Positions 12,286-24,355 of a stretch of 64,000 nucleotides of DNA are shown here, piece after piece. Source of the DNA: Heliocidaris tuberculata (taxonomy: Eukaryota; Echinodermata; Echinoidea; Camarodonta; Echinometridae); the NCBI GenBank assembly GCA_025618425.1, contig CM046841.1, positions 8,484,654 through 8,548,653 of the forward strand, read 5' to 3'. A model generated the notes under the pieces. The model was given only the letters and a program-made list of their open reading frames with translations, did not search any database and had not been told where the DNA came from. Position numbers and translations under genes: made by a program. Positions within the stretch are counted from its first letter, which is position 1, and each line of letters opens with the position of its first letter.

Positions 12286-13042
12286 CTGTATCGCTGATAT
12301 TGATGCTTGGATGAAATCAAATTCTTTGCTGTTAAATCATAGTAAATGCGATTTCATGCTTTTCGGTTCTAAATCCCAACTGAGCAAATTAGATATAGAA
12401 TCCACTTCTATTTCTAGTAATGACGTTCCTTTGTCAAACTCATGTTGCAATCTTTTAGTTATGCTTGATTCTCAAATGTCTATGTCAAATCAAATTACTA
12501 GCATTTGCAAATCAGTTCGCTATCAATTACACAATATTGGCTTCATACAAAAATATCCCACTCGTTCTGCTACAGAGAAACTTGTCCACTCGCTCATTTC
12601 CTCACGCCTTGATTTCGGTAACGGCCTACTCTACAACTTACCAAATTCACAAACTGCGCATTTTCAAAAGCTACAAAATGCAGCTGCACGTATTGTTTCT
12701 CTGTCAAGCAAACGCAGTCACATTACCCCTATCTTACAAAATCTCCATTGGTTGCCCGTAAAGGAACGGATAATTTTTAAAATCCTTCTTTTGGTCTATC
12801 ACATTATTAATGGAACAGCCCCTGAATATAACAAGCCTTTATTACGTCAATATTAACCCACACAAACCCTACGATCCTCCAACTCTGGTCTTTTACATGT
12901 TCCGCTTTCTAAGAAATCTTGGGGGGAACAAGCTTTTGCTCATGCCGGACCAGCCCTGTGGAATTCACTTCCTCAGGAGCTGAAGAAATCCAACTCCTTT
13001 AAAAGCAACCTGAAATCCTATTTGTTCAATCTTGCATTTTGA
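12286..13042 (+). pseudogene. L2/CR1-type LINE reverse transcriptase C-terminal fragment
   Basis: It reads ADIDAWMKSNSLLLN, KCDFMLFGSKSQL, LVHSLISSRLDFGNGLLYNL, KLQNAAARIVSLSSKRSHIT, ILQNLHWLPVKERIIFKILL, a stop after LLRQY, then PALWNSLPQELKKSNSFK and LKSYLFNLAF followed by TGA. This is a 5'-truncated, singly interrupted ORF2 end, better preserved than the copy at 6,684. Confidence 0.88.
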
Positions 13043-13200
13043 AGACAGATATTTTCTCTTGTTATTCATTCTCTTATTATGTTTGTATAATTTTCTTTAT
13101 GTTGTAAAGCTCCTTGAGCATTTAATCAAAATGGATAAGGGCGCTATAGAAATCTTTATATATATTATTATTATCATTATTATTATTATCATGTAATCGT
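13043..13200 (+). mobile_element. LINE 3' UTR and ATT-rich tail
   Basis: CTCCTTGAGCATTT... GGGCGCTATAGAAATC followed by (ATT)n is the 3' end of the LINE above. The SINE at 24,356 ends in near-identical GCGCTATATAAATT plus (TTA)n. Confidence 0.7.
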
Positions 13201-13554
13201 ACAAACAAAATTTACATTACTGAAAGTGTCTAAACACAACGTACATGTAGGCCTACATGTACATCATACATGTATTTTGTTGTAATGTAGTGCAACCCCC
13301 ATTGCTTTTGAATTGGCTTTCAAATAGAAGATAACAAATCAAAACAATTTCATTGTCTAAATGAACTGTTGGGTTAATGAAAATACCTGAATGTGTATAA
13401 TGTAGAAACAATCTTCATAAGTAGCCTAGAGATACTTTATTTGTAAACTGTGAACTTTCAAATCAAACCATATTACCATTCCATTAGTGATGAAGTTGTT
13501 GAACTCGTGTTGACAATTCATCATCAATTGATAAGGCAAAGGAAATATTTGAGA

Positions 13555-14060
13555 ACAAACTACATGTACATGTACATGTAAGTTGACAATCTATTAAAGT
13601 TCAATAGTACTGTAGGCCTACTCGTATTGTTTACACTATACACCTACATGCATGGAACCGGGAGGGCTGGGGGAGGGGGGGGGGGGCTGTAGCGCCCACA
13701 CTTTTTTTAGTAGACACGTAAAAATAAATCTTGGAAAAAAGGCTCGAAAATTGTCATTAAGGGGTGATATCAGATCAGCCCCCCCCCCCCCCCCACTTTC
13801 AAAAACGCTTCCCGACCCCTGACATGTACATGTACATGTACATGTAAGCATTTACACGTACATGTACATGTGCACATATACATGTACATGTATGTTGGCC
13901 TACAATACATGTACATGATGGAATCAGCAAATTTATATTATCCAAACCAGAGCAATTATACATGCACACAAATACATGGAAGCCTACAATGCACATGTAG
14001 CAATATGACATGCTCTAATGCATACATTGTACATGTACATGTACATGTAGCTTACTATTG
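13555..14060. repeat. Dense TACATG/ACATGT palindrome cluster
   Basis: Blocks such as ACATGTACATGTACATGTA at 13,562, 13,822-13,895 and 14,028-14,050, with a poly-G/poly-C MITE-like segment (13,665-13,800) inside. Confidence 0.8.
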
Positions 14061-14124
14061 ATTACCATAAATTACCTTGTACCATGATTGCTGATGGTCC
14101 TATCATAGCTCCTCATTGTCAAGA

Positions 14125-14225
14125 TTAACAGTTTGGATAAAAATACTTGTCACCATCAAATTCATCCAGAATATCACAGAAAATTTGAGGGCAAAAGTCT
14201 ACATTCATTCCATTGTAAGTCTTGT
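14125..14225 (-). CDS. Weak candidate exon (unidentified)
   Basis: After a possible acceptor (CATGTTTGTAG) there is an open stretch KTYNGMNVDFCPQIF, then CDILDEFDGDKYFYPNC and TAA. The composition is protein-like and the 5' phase fits one frame of the candidate exon at 14,629-14,703. The family is unknown, and a chance ORF is possible. Confidence 0.22.
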
Positions 14226-14628
14226 CTACAAACATGTAACATGCACAGTTGAGATGCAAAATTGGAACATTCTCTATTGCACCTGCATCTACATGTATTT
14301 ATCTCAGAATCAATGTTTAAACAGATCACTATTATTATCCATAAATGCAGAAGATATTGCCTAAGGCATCAGTTTCATAAGCGGATGCGTAAAAAGTGCA
14401 ATTACACAGTATGAGAGTGCAGCAGAGTGTGACAATGACATGAATATATATATTTTGTACTGAGTGCCAGAAGGGCAATAACTACTTACTGCATGTGACT
14501 ATATACTTAGGCCTACATTGCCTTTTTTGCTCTCAGCAGAGGACTTACCCACGTAATATCTATGGAACCATAGAGCCTACAATGACAGAACACCATTGCA
14601 ACAGAAACAAAGAAAGCTGCTTACCAGG

Positions 14629-14703
14629 GGAAAAACAAGATACAGATGGTACCATTATCAGACTGCACCTGAGCAAGCCTCGCCTCCCTGTCTCCCTACA
14701 AGT
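14629..14703 (-). CDS. Weak candidate exon with good splice borders (unidentified)
   Basis: Between acceptor ATACTTGTAG and donor CTG|GTAAGC lies 75 nt with two open frames, one reading GDREARLAQVQSDNG then TICILFFPW, the other ETGRRGLLRCSLIMVPS. I cannot say which, if either, is real. Confidence 0.2.
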
Positions 14704-14719
14704 ATGTAACTCGCTGTTA

Positions 14720-16690
14720 GGGGTGTGATTTGGGATGCAGAGCAGTACAGTGTATTCACCCATCACAAGTAAGTATGTACAGGAGCGGATGAGGTCAATT
14801 CCAGGGCAGTTGGCTACCTTTATTACCCACTAGCATGAACTATTTGGGATGCAATCCTCTCTTTCTATCATGAATAATGGTCTCACGCTTAGGGTGAATG
14901 GGGAGAGAGAAGAAACATGTCCACGATACAAATGTTTCTACAGGCACTACAGCATTAGATGAGTGGATGGTAGCTTCACAGGGCCGGCCATTCATAAACA
15001 ATATTCATGAATCATGATGGTACTCACATCAAAATACTCACATTTAAAAAAAAAAAAAAAAAAAAAAATCTACAGACAATAGACAATTGTTTTATGTATG
15101 TACTGTACATGAGAAGAAGGAATTATCATTAATGATTTTTCATTACAATATTTAATTAATGGAACTACATGTATGTACATGTACATAAGTTGTAGCGGTA
15201 ACCCTTTATCAAAATGTACACCCATTTGCAACTAAACTTAACTAATCTGAATAAAAGAAGCAACTTGCAACTGCAAACAATGGTACATGTACAATATGTG
15301 TACATGTATGTAGAAATTATTTCTTAAGTAAACAAAACCATATATTTGAATGCCAGCCTATATCAGGAAATGTTTTAATTTGAAATCCTACAAAAATACA
15401 AATGCATGCTTCTGTAATATAATAAACACAATGCATAAATACAACAAAGGACTTCATTACATAATAAAAAAAACAAACATTAGGCATAACGTATTGGTTG
15501 AGACGGCACGCCATCCCATCTTCTCCTAATGTTTTCCCATTTGCACAAAAATACTTGGGGGCCCCTTCATGAAATATCTTGAGTAAATTCACCAGCACGT
15601 GCCCTAGCTGGCATGCTAAGTGGAAGCGCTCAGCATGCATTACAAAATATAACTGCTCATCAGTGCTTGCACGCACATTGCATTGATTATTGTGCTTGGA
15701 TTTCAGAGAATTGCTTCATCGCTTCATACATGTAGATGAATATCCGTTTTTACAGCAAGCCGACAGTCGCTGTGAATCTTTTCATGAAATGAGATTTTAC
15801 TAAGCTGCATATGTACATGTACATGTAGCAGTGAAAAAAATAAGGGGGGCTGTGGGCGATTAGCCCCCGAAACTCTTGAAAAAGCCACCGTAAATGAAAA
15901 AAGAGCCACCGTCAAATAATATTTCTGCCCATGGGTCGTAGTGCATTAAAAAATCTCTGAACACAATAGGTGGACTTCTCAGTAGCCCTTGCGAAAGAAA
16001 TTTTAATTTTTACACTGACATGTAGGCCTACAATGTACATACCTGCGCATTGTATGGACATGAGAACGACTCCCATCAAATAAAGTAAACTTCAACAATT
16101 TGTTCCAATGGAAATACATGTATATTTGTATAAACCTAGCATAAACCACATTGAATGAATGAATGAACTATGTACATACAGCAAAAATTGATAAAGATAC
16201 ATACAGTGATCAGATCACGATCACGCAATTCCAGTAGTTTACTAGGATGTCATTAACAAAGAAATCAGAGTAAATATGATCATAAGGTGTGCCCATAAAC
16301 ATTCATTGTCAGTTATTTACCAACAGACTACAATGTACATGAGCGTTACAGTGCAAATAAATGTATGACAAAAATGATAGTAACATTTGGGGCCTTAGGG
16401 AATATTTTATCATGTGGGCCATGGGGTCATGGGAGGCTATAATGTGTTATGAGCCTTGACTGATTGCCTTGGACTTGTCAGCATAGAGCAGGCATAAAAA
16501 ATATGGATGCATACATGTACAACATACATACATGTACATGTAGCAATTCACTTGCAAAACCAAACAATCAATATTTACATACATGTACATGTATACATGT
16601 ACATGTAGGCCTCTTCACAAAACATACACCACAATACAATGTATTGAACAAGTATAATATGAGAAACAGTATATGTACATGTACATGTTA
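14720..16690. other. Intergenic DNA, no recognised gene
   Basis: It includes a minus-strand open frame at 15,317-15,676 (HAERFHLACQLGHVLVN, then GKTLGEDGMACRLNQYV) with no recognisable family and an AT-rich hydrophobic tail. Poly-A lies at 15,044-15,068, and TACATG clusters at 16,510-16,690. Confidence 0.5.
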
Positions 16691-16691
16691 A

Positions 16692-16918
16692 CCCTAAATC
16701 AGGACAGGAATTATTTAAGGGCTAAATTGATCACATTTTGTTCTTCAAATTGGCAATAATAATATTTTTCTTTTAGTGCTACATGTACATGTATGGTTCT
16801 AATAAAGTGTGATGTTTTTTAAAACAATATTCATGGTTAAAAATTTTGTTGAAAAGTTGAAAAATTGCCAATTTTGATGAAAAACAATGAATTTGAACCT
16901 GTCAATGTGTTGCCAATT
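16692..16918 (+). mobile_element. Truncated piggyBac-like MITE copy
   Basis: After TTAA (16688-16691) it starts CCCTAAATCAGGACAGG and matches about half of the intact 406-409 bp copies. The other terminus is missing. Confidence 0.65.
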
Positions 16919-17009
16919 TTCCTCCTAGTCATGAATACAAAATAGTTGAGATACATGTATGGTGATAACAACTTAAAAATACACTAATTTCACATAGTTC
17001 TGTATAATG

Positions 17010-17500
17010 ACCTCTATGACCTGTCACCTTTTACCTAAGTGAACAAAAATCTCATCAGTTCATCTCATTATGGTGATGCATACTAGTTCCAAGTTTGAAG
17101 TTAATGGATCACATGGTTCTTGAGATATCACGTTAAAGCTAAAACCTAAATGTAATTCCAGAATTGACTCTATGACCTTTGACCTTTGACCTACGTATCC
17201 CAAAATCTAATCAGATCGTCTTTCTATGGTGATACATACTAGTACCAAGTTTGAAGTTCATACCTCAAATGGTTCTTGAGATATCGCGTAACAATGCTAA
17301 CACATGCAATTTCAGAAATTGACCTGTGACCTTTGACATACATACCCCAAAATCTAATCAGATCCTCTTCCTATGGTGATACATATTAGCACCAAGTTTA
17401 AAGTTCATACCTCAAATGGCTCTTGAGTTATCGCAAGAACGAAGCTAACACCTGAAATTTCAGAAATTGGCCTAGAGCTGTGACCTTGACGGACGGACAG
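17010..17500 (+). repeat. Tandem ~155-bp repeat rich in TGACCTTTGACCT
   Basis: Units start near 17010, 17165, 17321 and 17469 and share TATGGTGATACATACTAG, CCAAGTTTGAAGTT and GGTTCTTGAGATATC. The last ends GACGGACGGACAGACAAG. Relatives are at 43,808-44,155 (plus) and 32,805-33,002 (minus). Confidence 0.8.
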
Positions 17501-19440
17501 ACAAGCCGAAAAACATAATGGCCCAAATTCACAAAGGAGGTTTGGTTTAAACCATGGTTTAAACCCCCCTCCTGGGGTTTTTTATGCGTACGTGCGCATG
17601 GTATCAGATCCCTTATTCGATTCATTCCGATGCAATTTAGGTATGTTCAAAATTGCTACATATACATTATGTACATGTACATGTACATGTACATGTATGT
17701 ATTTCAGAAAATTGTAATTGAAAATGATATTTCAACTATCAAAATGGAACCCCCAAAATAGAGCAAAGCAGTTTTAATATTTTTTAGTTAGTGACTGGTC
17801 TCCTTCAAAGATGGCCTTCAGTGTCTCCTGAGGCCCTTGGAGTTGAAATTGAGGCACCATGGTTGATTGGTTGGTAAGCCTAATGGAAGAAACAGACACT
17901 ACAGATTGTCTTCACAATGTCAAATTGATCTCATACTATGTAATGGAAGTGTCTGGAGCCAAGAGGGTCATTTCAATTAAAGTGTGTCTCCTATGTCAAG
18001 TTATACATGTACCTCCTGTTCAGAGACAAAACGTTTATACCGAAACTCGATAAAGAAACATCATATAAAATTTTCATCTTATAACCTATGGACCGTTCAG
18101 ACACATACAGTGTATTTCGACAGATTAGAAAAAACATCGTATAGATGCGCTGTTTTCCACTGCGCATGTTGTTATAGTCGCCGCTAGCCCCTGCCCCCCT
18201 GGTAAGGTCATCTTTCGTGCGCGCTCACGTTAAGCCCTGCCCAGTTATACCGTTCTATGGTCGCCATACGTTCAGACACACATGGAAAGGTGATTCGTTA
18301 TCGAGTTCTAGTTCGAAAATATGCTCTGACCCTAGTTTCGTTATAAATACAACGTTTCGTTATACGTTTCGTTAGTCATCGTTCAGACACATAAATCCAT
18401 CATATACATGCAGCTATACCATTTTGGTATAGCTATACCGTTTTGGTATAAATTTTTTGTGTCTGAACACCCTGATAGTCACATCATATGTACATGTGTA
18501 TGTACTGTTTCCAAAATTACTTCATTTTGGAACAGCAGTAAGAGCATGGAGTACTAAAATACAGATTATCCAAACTTTATGAAAAAATCAAAAAGTTAGC
18601 GTTTACAACTACAACATTGATCACTATTGTTGATTATTCAACTCAAGGTAAAAATTCCATAATAAAAAAATACTTTTAAAATATCTTTAAAAAAGGGCTT
18701 AAAAACTACAGGTATCAATATATATTTCTATACTGTATGTTTGGTTTATTTACAAACAAAAAATAAATACAGGTAAATAAATAACAAAAAAACGAAAACA
18801 AGGCAAATAATGCCAAGCCTACGTGTAGTCACGCCTGCATCCCGCTATGCGAATCAGAATGTGAACTTTGATGTTAAATATATATAAAATTTTATCCCTG
18901 GAAAATGAGACTTGTTCAAATTTATTATCATAATTCATAAACATAAAAAAGTATTCTGAATAACAAGAAAAAGGAATCTGTCAAAAAACATGTAAGAGTG
19001 ACTGTTAGCAGCTTTTCTGTTAAGCTTTGTCATATGGCTGTGAATATCATGAATGGAGCCGCGTTGTTGAAAGATTCAGCGTTGTTTTTTTAAAAAAATA
19101 ACTACATGTATATGCATTTAAAAACAAACAAAAAGAAACCACAAAAAATGACAACCTTTGTCCTTGACCAAATTTACAACCATATACACACATCTTCAAG
19201 AGATGTACATGTACATGTATGTACATGTATACCTGTTAGAATTTGGTGATACTACACCTCAAAGGTACAAAAATGTATGTGTTAAGTGGCTTTCAATGAA
19301 GTTTATTGATCTTTTGACCTCTGACCTAGGTCAGATTTGACCTATTTTTCGAACTTGACCTGTGCCATCAGGGGTTGTACATGTGGTATGAATTTGGTGA
19401 TTCTACCTCAAATGCACAGAAAGTTATTGTGATTACAGCA
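17501..19440. other. Intergenic DNA with a TIR-like element
   Basis: At 18,091-18,475, CCGTTCAGACACAT at the left is the inverse of TGTGTCTGAACACC at the right, with two more CGTTCAGACACA words inside, suggesting a ~385 bp MITE. The rest is AT-rich without a gene. Confidence 0.5.
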
Positions 19441-19830
19441 TGATTGTTGACGACGCCCAGATGAGACGGCGCAGCTAGCTGCTAGCTATATGAAAGTGTA
19501 CGGTGTACGCGTACGTCCACTGCACCGGCAATGCAGGCGCCTGGCGTAGACGCGTCAGCCGGATCGCGGACGCTGCATGCTGTCAGCTTGCATGGCGCGG
19601 CATGTACAGCACGGTCGATCGGGGCGCATCATATCGCGTGCGAGTTCGAGTCTGCGAGAAGTGAACTTAATAACAGCGCCATGGGTTGGGCGCCACTGGC
19701 GGCTCTTTCATGCTTCAATTTGCGCGTGGCGATATTTCCCCCTCTAAATTTGCGCATGGCGGCAATCGTGCCTTGAAATTTTGCGCATGGCGGCCCCGCC
19801 ATGCACAAAGATCCTGGCGAGAACCATGGG
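19440..19830. other. Isolated CG-rich patch
   Basis: About 390 bp with many CG dinucleotides in AT-rich surroundings, including three copies of AATTTGCGC(A/G)TGGCG (minus strand: GCCGCCATGCGCAAATTT). It could be a small CpG-island promoter or a repeat. No exon chain was found next to it. Confidence 0.35.
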
Positions 19831-21470
19831 TATCGACATCTACTTGAAAATTAATGTTATTGATATTTGTCCGTCGTAATTTTCTCAGGGATTTGATTTA
19901 AGATAATGTAGAAGCCAGATATATGAAAGAAATTCACATTAATCATTGAAAATGTGACTTTTTAGCCGCTGGAAACAAAGTGCGTAGCTTTAGGTCCCCC
20001 ATCATACTCATTTTGCATTTAGTATAATAAAAGAGACTGTTTAGTCTATTCCTCTTTAAAAATATGCCTCATTTTTACTGATGGAAACTTAAATGCACAT
20101 GTATGTGCAATACACCTGAATATGGGGCCAAGTCAAAAGAGAAATATTGCAAAATGTACTGTTATTCTCAACAGGGAATTCTCCATTTGTTTGGAGGATG
20201 AATTTCATTTTGAATGAAAATCTCACAAATTTCACATGAACAATCAGTCAATGAAAACATGTTTCATTATTTACACAAACGGTGAAAACATGGCACTCTA
20301 TGAATGATCACCCCAACTTATTCAAAACATGCTCCATCCTCAGTCAAAGTCAAAGAATGGGAGATTGAGAACATATTGGCATTCTTGCTTGACTGCCTCA
20401 CAATTATTCTAAATGATTTACTTACTTGCTTGGATTTACTTGGATGTCGAGACGTAAAGCATTATGCTTATGTGCCCCTCGTTGAGTCATATCATCTATG
20501 GTAAGGTCTGTATTTTAGAGGATGGTTGTGCCAGTATTTATCAAGCGCTGATTTGAACTGATTTACACTGGATGCACTTATTGTAAATCTAATAAGCTAA
20601 TAAGGTCTACAATACAATCCATCCTCCATACGTGCAAAATTCACTATCGCAATACACAATCATTAACATTGTCATTGACATTGCATTGTAATTCACTGTA
20701 TCACATTCTTAAAAACTAAAATGTTTGCAAATATTGCTTTTGGAAAACTCAGCATTATACACCACCAGGAGGGCAAGCTATATTTATTCAGATTCAGATA
20801 CCGTATAAGATTAATCAACAACCACAGCTTAAAATATCAGGCAGTTGTCAGGCGAATCCCACTCATCCTAGCTAGCTCCCAGCGCACCGCAACTCAAGCA
20901 GCATCAACCCCATCTTTCGCCGTCTCCACCCCGTCACACAGCACAATACACTTGCCACAGATTCTTCTTCCAATGAATGAATATTTCATTTCATGACCAA
21001 AACCAAAATCTCTTCTTAACAAAGCTACATTTCAAAGCAAAAATACGTCCAAAATTTCCACTTACCAAAATTACTCGGCAGTCTGATGAATATGGACGAA
21101 AAAATCTTGTAAGATTTAGACCCTCTATCGATGGCTTGCTTCGAGAAAGTGTCAAATTAAGTATTATCCTCGGTACGGTTACTCCATGTGTACCGGTACG
21201 GTGTCGCTTATTAGCTAGCTAGCTAGCTGACCTCAAATTGTTGTCATTCTTTTGCACTGACAAAACCTCAACCCAATTTGTAGTCCCAGCCAGTGCAGTT
21301 GGCGTGTATTGCCGTTATACTGACCTCAGCTACATGTAGCTAGGTATCCAGTAGTTAGCCAGCTGTGTCGACGAACCACTACCGTACCTATCTCGAGTAT
21401 TGATGGCGCTCTTCAAAATAATAAAATAATAAATTAAAATAAAATAACATTAGATACTGATTTGGGGGAT
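19831..21470. other. Intergenic DNA, no gene seen
   Basis: 19,840-20,010 contains a dispersed repeat (GGAAACAAAGTGCGTAGC, TTGTCCGTCGTAATTTTCTC) with relatives at 53,790-53,960 (inverted), 55,930-55,990 and 56,930-56,970. (GCTA)n lies at 21,213-21,228. Confidence 0.5.
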
Positions 21471-21484
21471 ATTTCTTCATATTT

Positions 21485-22690
21485 CTTCACAGTGCCCCCC
21501 ACTTTTTCAAGTACCCAAAAGTACCCCTTTTTATCTATGATAAGTGCCCCTTTTTCTTCGTATAGTGCCCCTTTTTCTTCATATAGTGTCCCTTTTTTCT
21601 TTCTTATAAGTGCCCTTTTCACCTTCTGATAAGTGGCCCTTTTAATCTTATACATGAGTGCCCCTTTTGAAATCCGATAAGTGCTCCTGTTTTCGTCTGA
21701 TTAGTGCCCATTTTCGGTTCTAATAGTGCAATTTTGCCTTCTTATAAGTGCCCCTTTTCATCTCTGATAAGTGCCCATTTTTCTTCGTATAACTGCCCCT
21801 TCTTCTTTCTAATAAGTGCCCTTTTCACCTTCTGATAAGTGGCCCTTTTAACCTCATATATGAGTGCCCCTTTTGAAATCCGATAAGTGCCCCTGTTTTC
21901 GTCTGATTAGTGCCCATTTTCCGTTCTAACAGTGCAATTTTCCCTTCTGATCAGTGCCCCTTTTCACCCCTGATAATTTCACCTTTTTAAGTGCGCCCTT
22001 TTACTTCTGATCAGTGCCCCTTTTGTCTTTTGACAGTGAGTGTCCCTTTTTACCTATATATGTCGCTTACAAACTGTGCCCTAAAGTCCACAAAAGAGCC
22101 ATATATCTATAGCTCCAAATAATCAGAGAGGCTTCCTATTAATACATGTAATAGATTCCCCTACTGATACCAGCACAAAGTGATGCAGTGGAGTAGGTGG
22201 CAAGAGGGGCAAAATGCCCTCGATTATACACTATTTATCATTGCCCCTAAATCATAAAAGGAATGAGGGAAAAAAATCTAAAATTTTTCCAAAGCTCGCT
22301 CGCTACGCTCGCTCGCATTTACTATATAATCTTCTTATCATATTAGGGAAATCACTGTGTATATTTGAATACCATAGCCTTCAGCGTTAGAAAACAATCT
22401 TTTTTTTTTTTTTTGCTCGCTTGCTTCGGTCGCTCGCAAATGAATAATCAGACTATCACACAAAATGCAAAAGTAGTTTTTATCTGGAAACATGTTAAGA
22501 TGAGAAGTGTAACAGTATTGTGTCGAAAATGATCCTCGATAGAGCATTAATCATATTGTAGCGGTATACTAAAAATGACTCAAAGTGGTATTTTCCGCCT
22601 ATAGTTTTCACCCTTTGTAGGTAGGTGCCCCTTTTTTGTTGGTTCCCCCCCCCCCCCCACTTTGAAAGACGCTCCGCCGCCCCATTGTTA
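21485..22690. mobile_element. Left arm of a large inverted repeat, with GTGCCCCTTTT tandem array
   Basis: About 20 imperfect units of ATAAGTGCCCCTTTT (21,530-22,040) lead through TCGCTCGCTACGCTCGCTCG to a C run and CTTTGAAAGACGCTCCGCCG. The region at 25,025-26,215 is its reverse complement in order. Confidence 0.65.
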
Positions 22691-22739
22691 ATGCTTAATA
22701 TTTCAAAGAGCAATCGTTAAAATCACTATAAAGTTACTA

Positions 22740-23000
22740 TAAACTTAGAGGACAGGGTTGTCTGCTAAAGTTTCCGAGTTCCCTAACTTTGCTAGATTGT
22801 GTGTAATGTTTCTCATATTTCAGGCTGATGATAGGGCTGTCTGCTAAAGTTTCTTAGTTCCCTCGGTTTGCTAGATTGTCTGCAATGTTTCTTATAAATC
22901 AAAAATGATATGCTGATGATAGGGCTGTCTGCTAAAGTTCCATCGGTTTGCTAGATTGTTTGTAATGTTTCTTAGAAATCAAAAATGATATGCTGATGAT
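22740..23000 (+). repeat. Three direct repeats of GGGCTGTCTGCTAAAGTT-type unit
   Basis: Copies at about 22,753, 22,825 and 22,920 share TGTCTGCTAAAGTT, TTGCTAGATTGT and AATGTTTCT words at roughly 70-95 bp spacing. Confidence 0.75.
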
Positions 23001-23226
23001 AGTGTCCGATACAGACATTAATATGCTGGAATAACTGAATTTGATAAGTTGTCTTATGGTTAGAAAATTAATAAACTTGTTTTGACTTTAAAGAAACCTA
23101 ACTTTACGATATTTTTTAATAAGAATTGTGATGTAGTTTGCTTAACTATTAAAGACACACCTACAGAGCATGTAACACATTTTAATTTCCTCGGTGTAAC
23201 AATAGATGAAAAAAGAGATGAGTGAA

Positions 23227-23327
23227 GAAGACTCGACGTTTCGGACAGGTTGACTGTCCGTCATCAGGAGTGAATGTCGATGACTCCTGATGACGGACAG
23301 TCAACCTGTCCGAAACGTCGAGTCTTC
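23227..23327. ncRNA. 45-bp-arm hairpin carrying a hammerhead-ribozyme-like motif on both strands
   Basis: GAAGACTCGACGTTTCGG... and its perfect reverse complement are separated by about 11 bp. On the plus strand 23282-23324 reads stem I GACTC/GAGTC, core CTGATGA (23287-23293), stem II GGACAG/CTGTCC with loop TCAAC, GAA (23312-23314), and a minimal AC/GT stem III before a GTC cleavage triplet (23317-23319). One unpaired C (23294) sits between CTGATGA and stem II, which strict hammerheads lack. The layout resembles the small hammerheads of Penelope-like retroelements. Confidence 0.5.
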
Positions 23328-23579
23328 TCCACACTCAGCCTTCTCATCTTTTTTTTTTCAGGACTTCACACTTTCAAGAAAGATTAAGTTCTAAATTCTT
23401 TAACTTTCTATCTCGCCTTTCCATTTCTTTTCCTCTCAACTATACACTTTCTTCTTCTAACTCAAACAGTTCTTTTCAGGACTAACGGTTACCACATGGT
23501 GAACCGTAAGCCTCCTCAACGTCATCATTGAATATATTTTTTTTAAAGCGTCTTAAAAACGTCATACTGAGTAATTGTG

Positions 23580-23599
23580 TGGGGGGGGGGGGTGGGTGG

Positions 23600-23631
<32 letters not shown>

Positions 23632-23655
23632 GCGCGCGTGTGTATGTGTGTGTTC
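23580..23655. repeat. Poly-G then (GT)n microsatellite
   Basis: G11-TGGGTGGG leads into a run of TG with a few CG variants. Confidence 0.95.
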
Positions 23656-23812
23656 TATGTTTTTTTTTTTTCTTAACCTGTTTCTTTTTTTCTTAGGACT
23701 TGGCTTTATAATAGTTCCCAATGCTTATGATACTGTTTATGTTCACTGTATTTATATTTCTATTCGTATGAATTATTGTACTGTATCTCCTCATTATTTT
23801 GATTGTATTCAC

Positions 23813-23921
23813 AGGCGGCGGAACGTCGGGCTCGGACAATGGAAATGGGGCACCTTTTGTTTGGCGGACAAAAGCCCCCCCCCCCTCCCTTCCATTGTTT
23901 GAGCCCGACGTTCCGCCGCCT
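23813..23921. mobile_element. Short palindromic MITE, AGGCGGCGGAACGTCGGGCT termini
   Basis: The termini are near-perfect inverted repeats of about 38 bp around a poly-C centre; no coding. Confidence 0.7.
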
Positions 23922-24355
23922 CTGACTATTTTATTGTTTTAAATACGCTGTATAACTGTGTTTTTTTTTACTTTTATGGAGTATTGAATAAAATGAATTT
24001 AATTGAATTGAAATCAAATATCTAACCATTTTATTAGTAGCTCGTGTCCCAGGAGAATATATGTATATCAATGAATAAACAGTAACAAGAAATATCATAG
24101 CAAAGAACAATGCATTAGTAAAAAAAAAAAAAAAAAGGGATATGAAAACGATACCAGACCTATATCAAAATACAAAAATACAAAACCGACGACAGACAAG
24201 ACCGATGGCACTCCAAAAGACCGCCAAATATTGGTCTCAAGGACTTCTGACAATATTTTGGACTGAAGGTTGCAGTCAATCTCGTGGGACGTAAGTCCCA
24301 TCATGGGCGTTAACTGGGATGTACTATGGTCCTCCCTGTTAAATAGTTTGTTTGT

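Noticed and set aside
15317..15676. 119-codon minus-strand open frame
   Set aside because: No recognisable family, no splice-supported partner, and an AT-rich hydrophobic second half; kept only as a note.
21480..22060. CRISPR-like array of regularly spaced GTGCCCC repeats
   Set aside because: Units are imperfect, have no unique spacers of constant length, and this is animal DNA.
23528..23902. 124-codon open frame over the (GT)n tract
   Set aside because: Translated microsatellite and MITE sequence without coding character.
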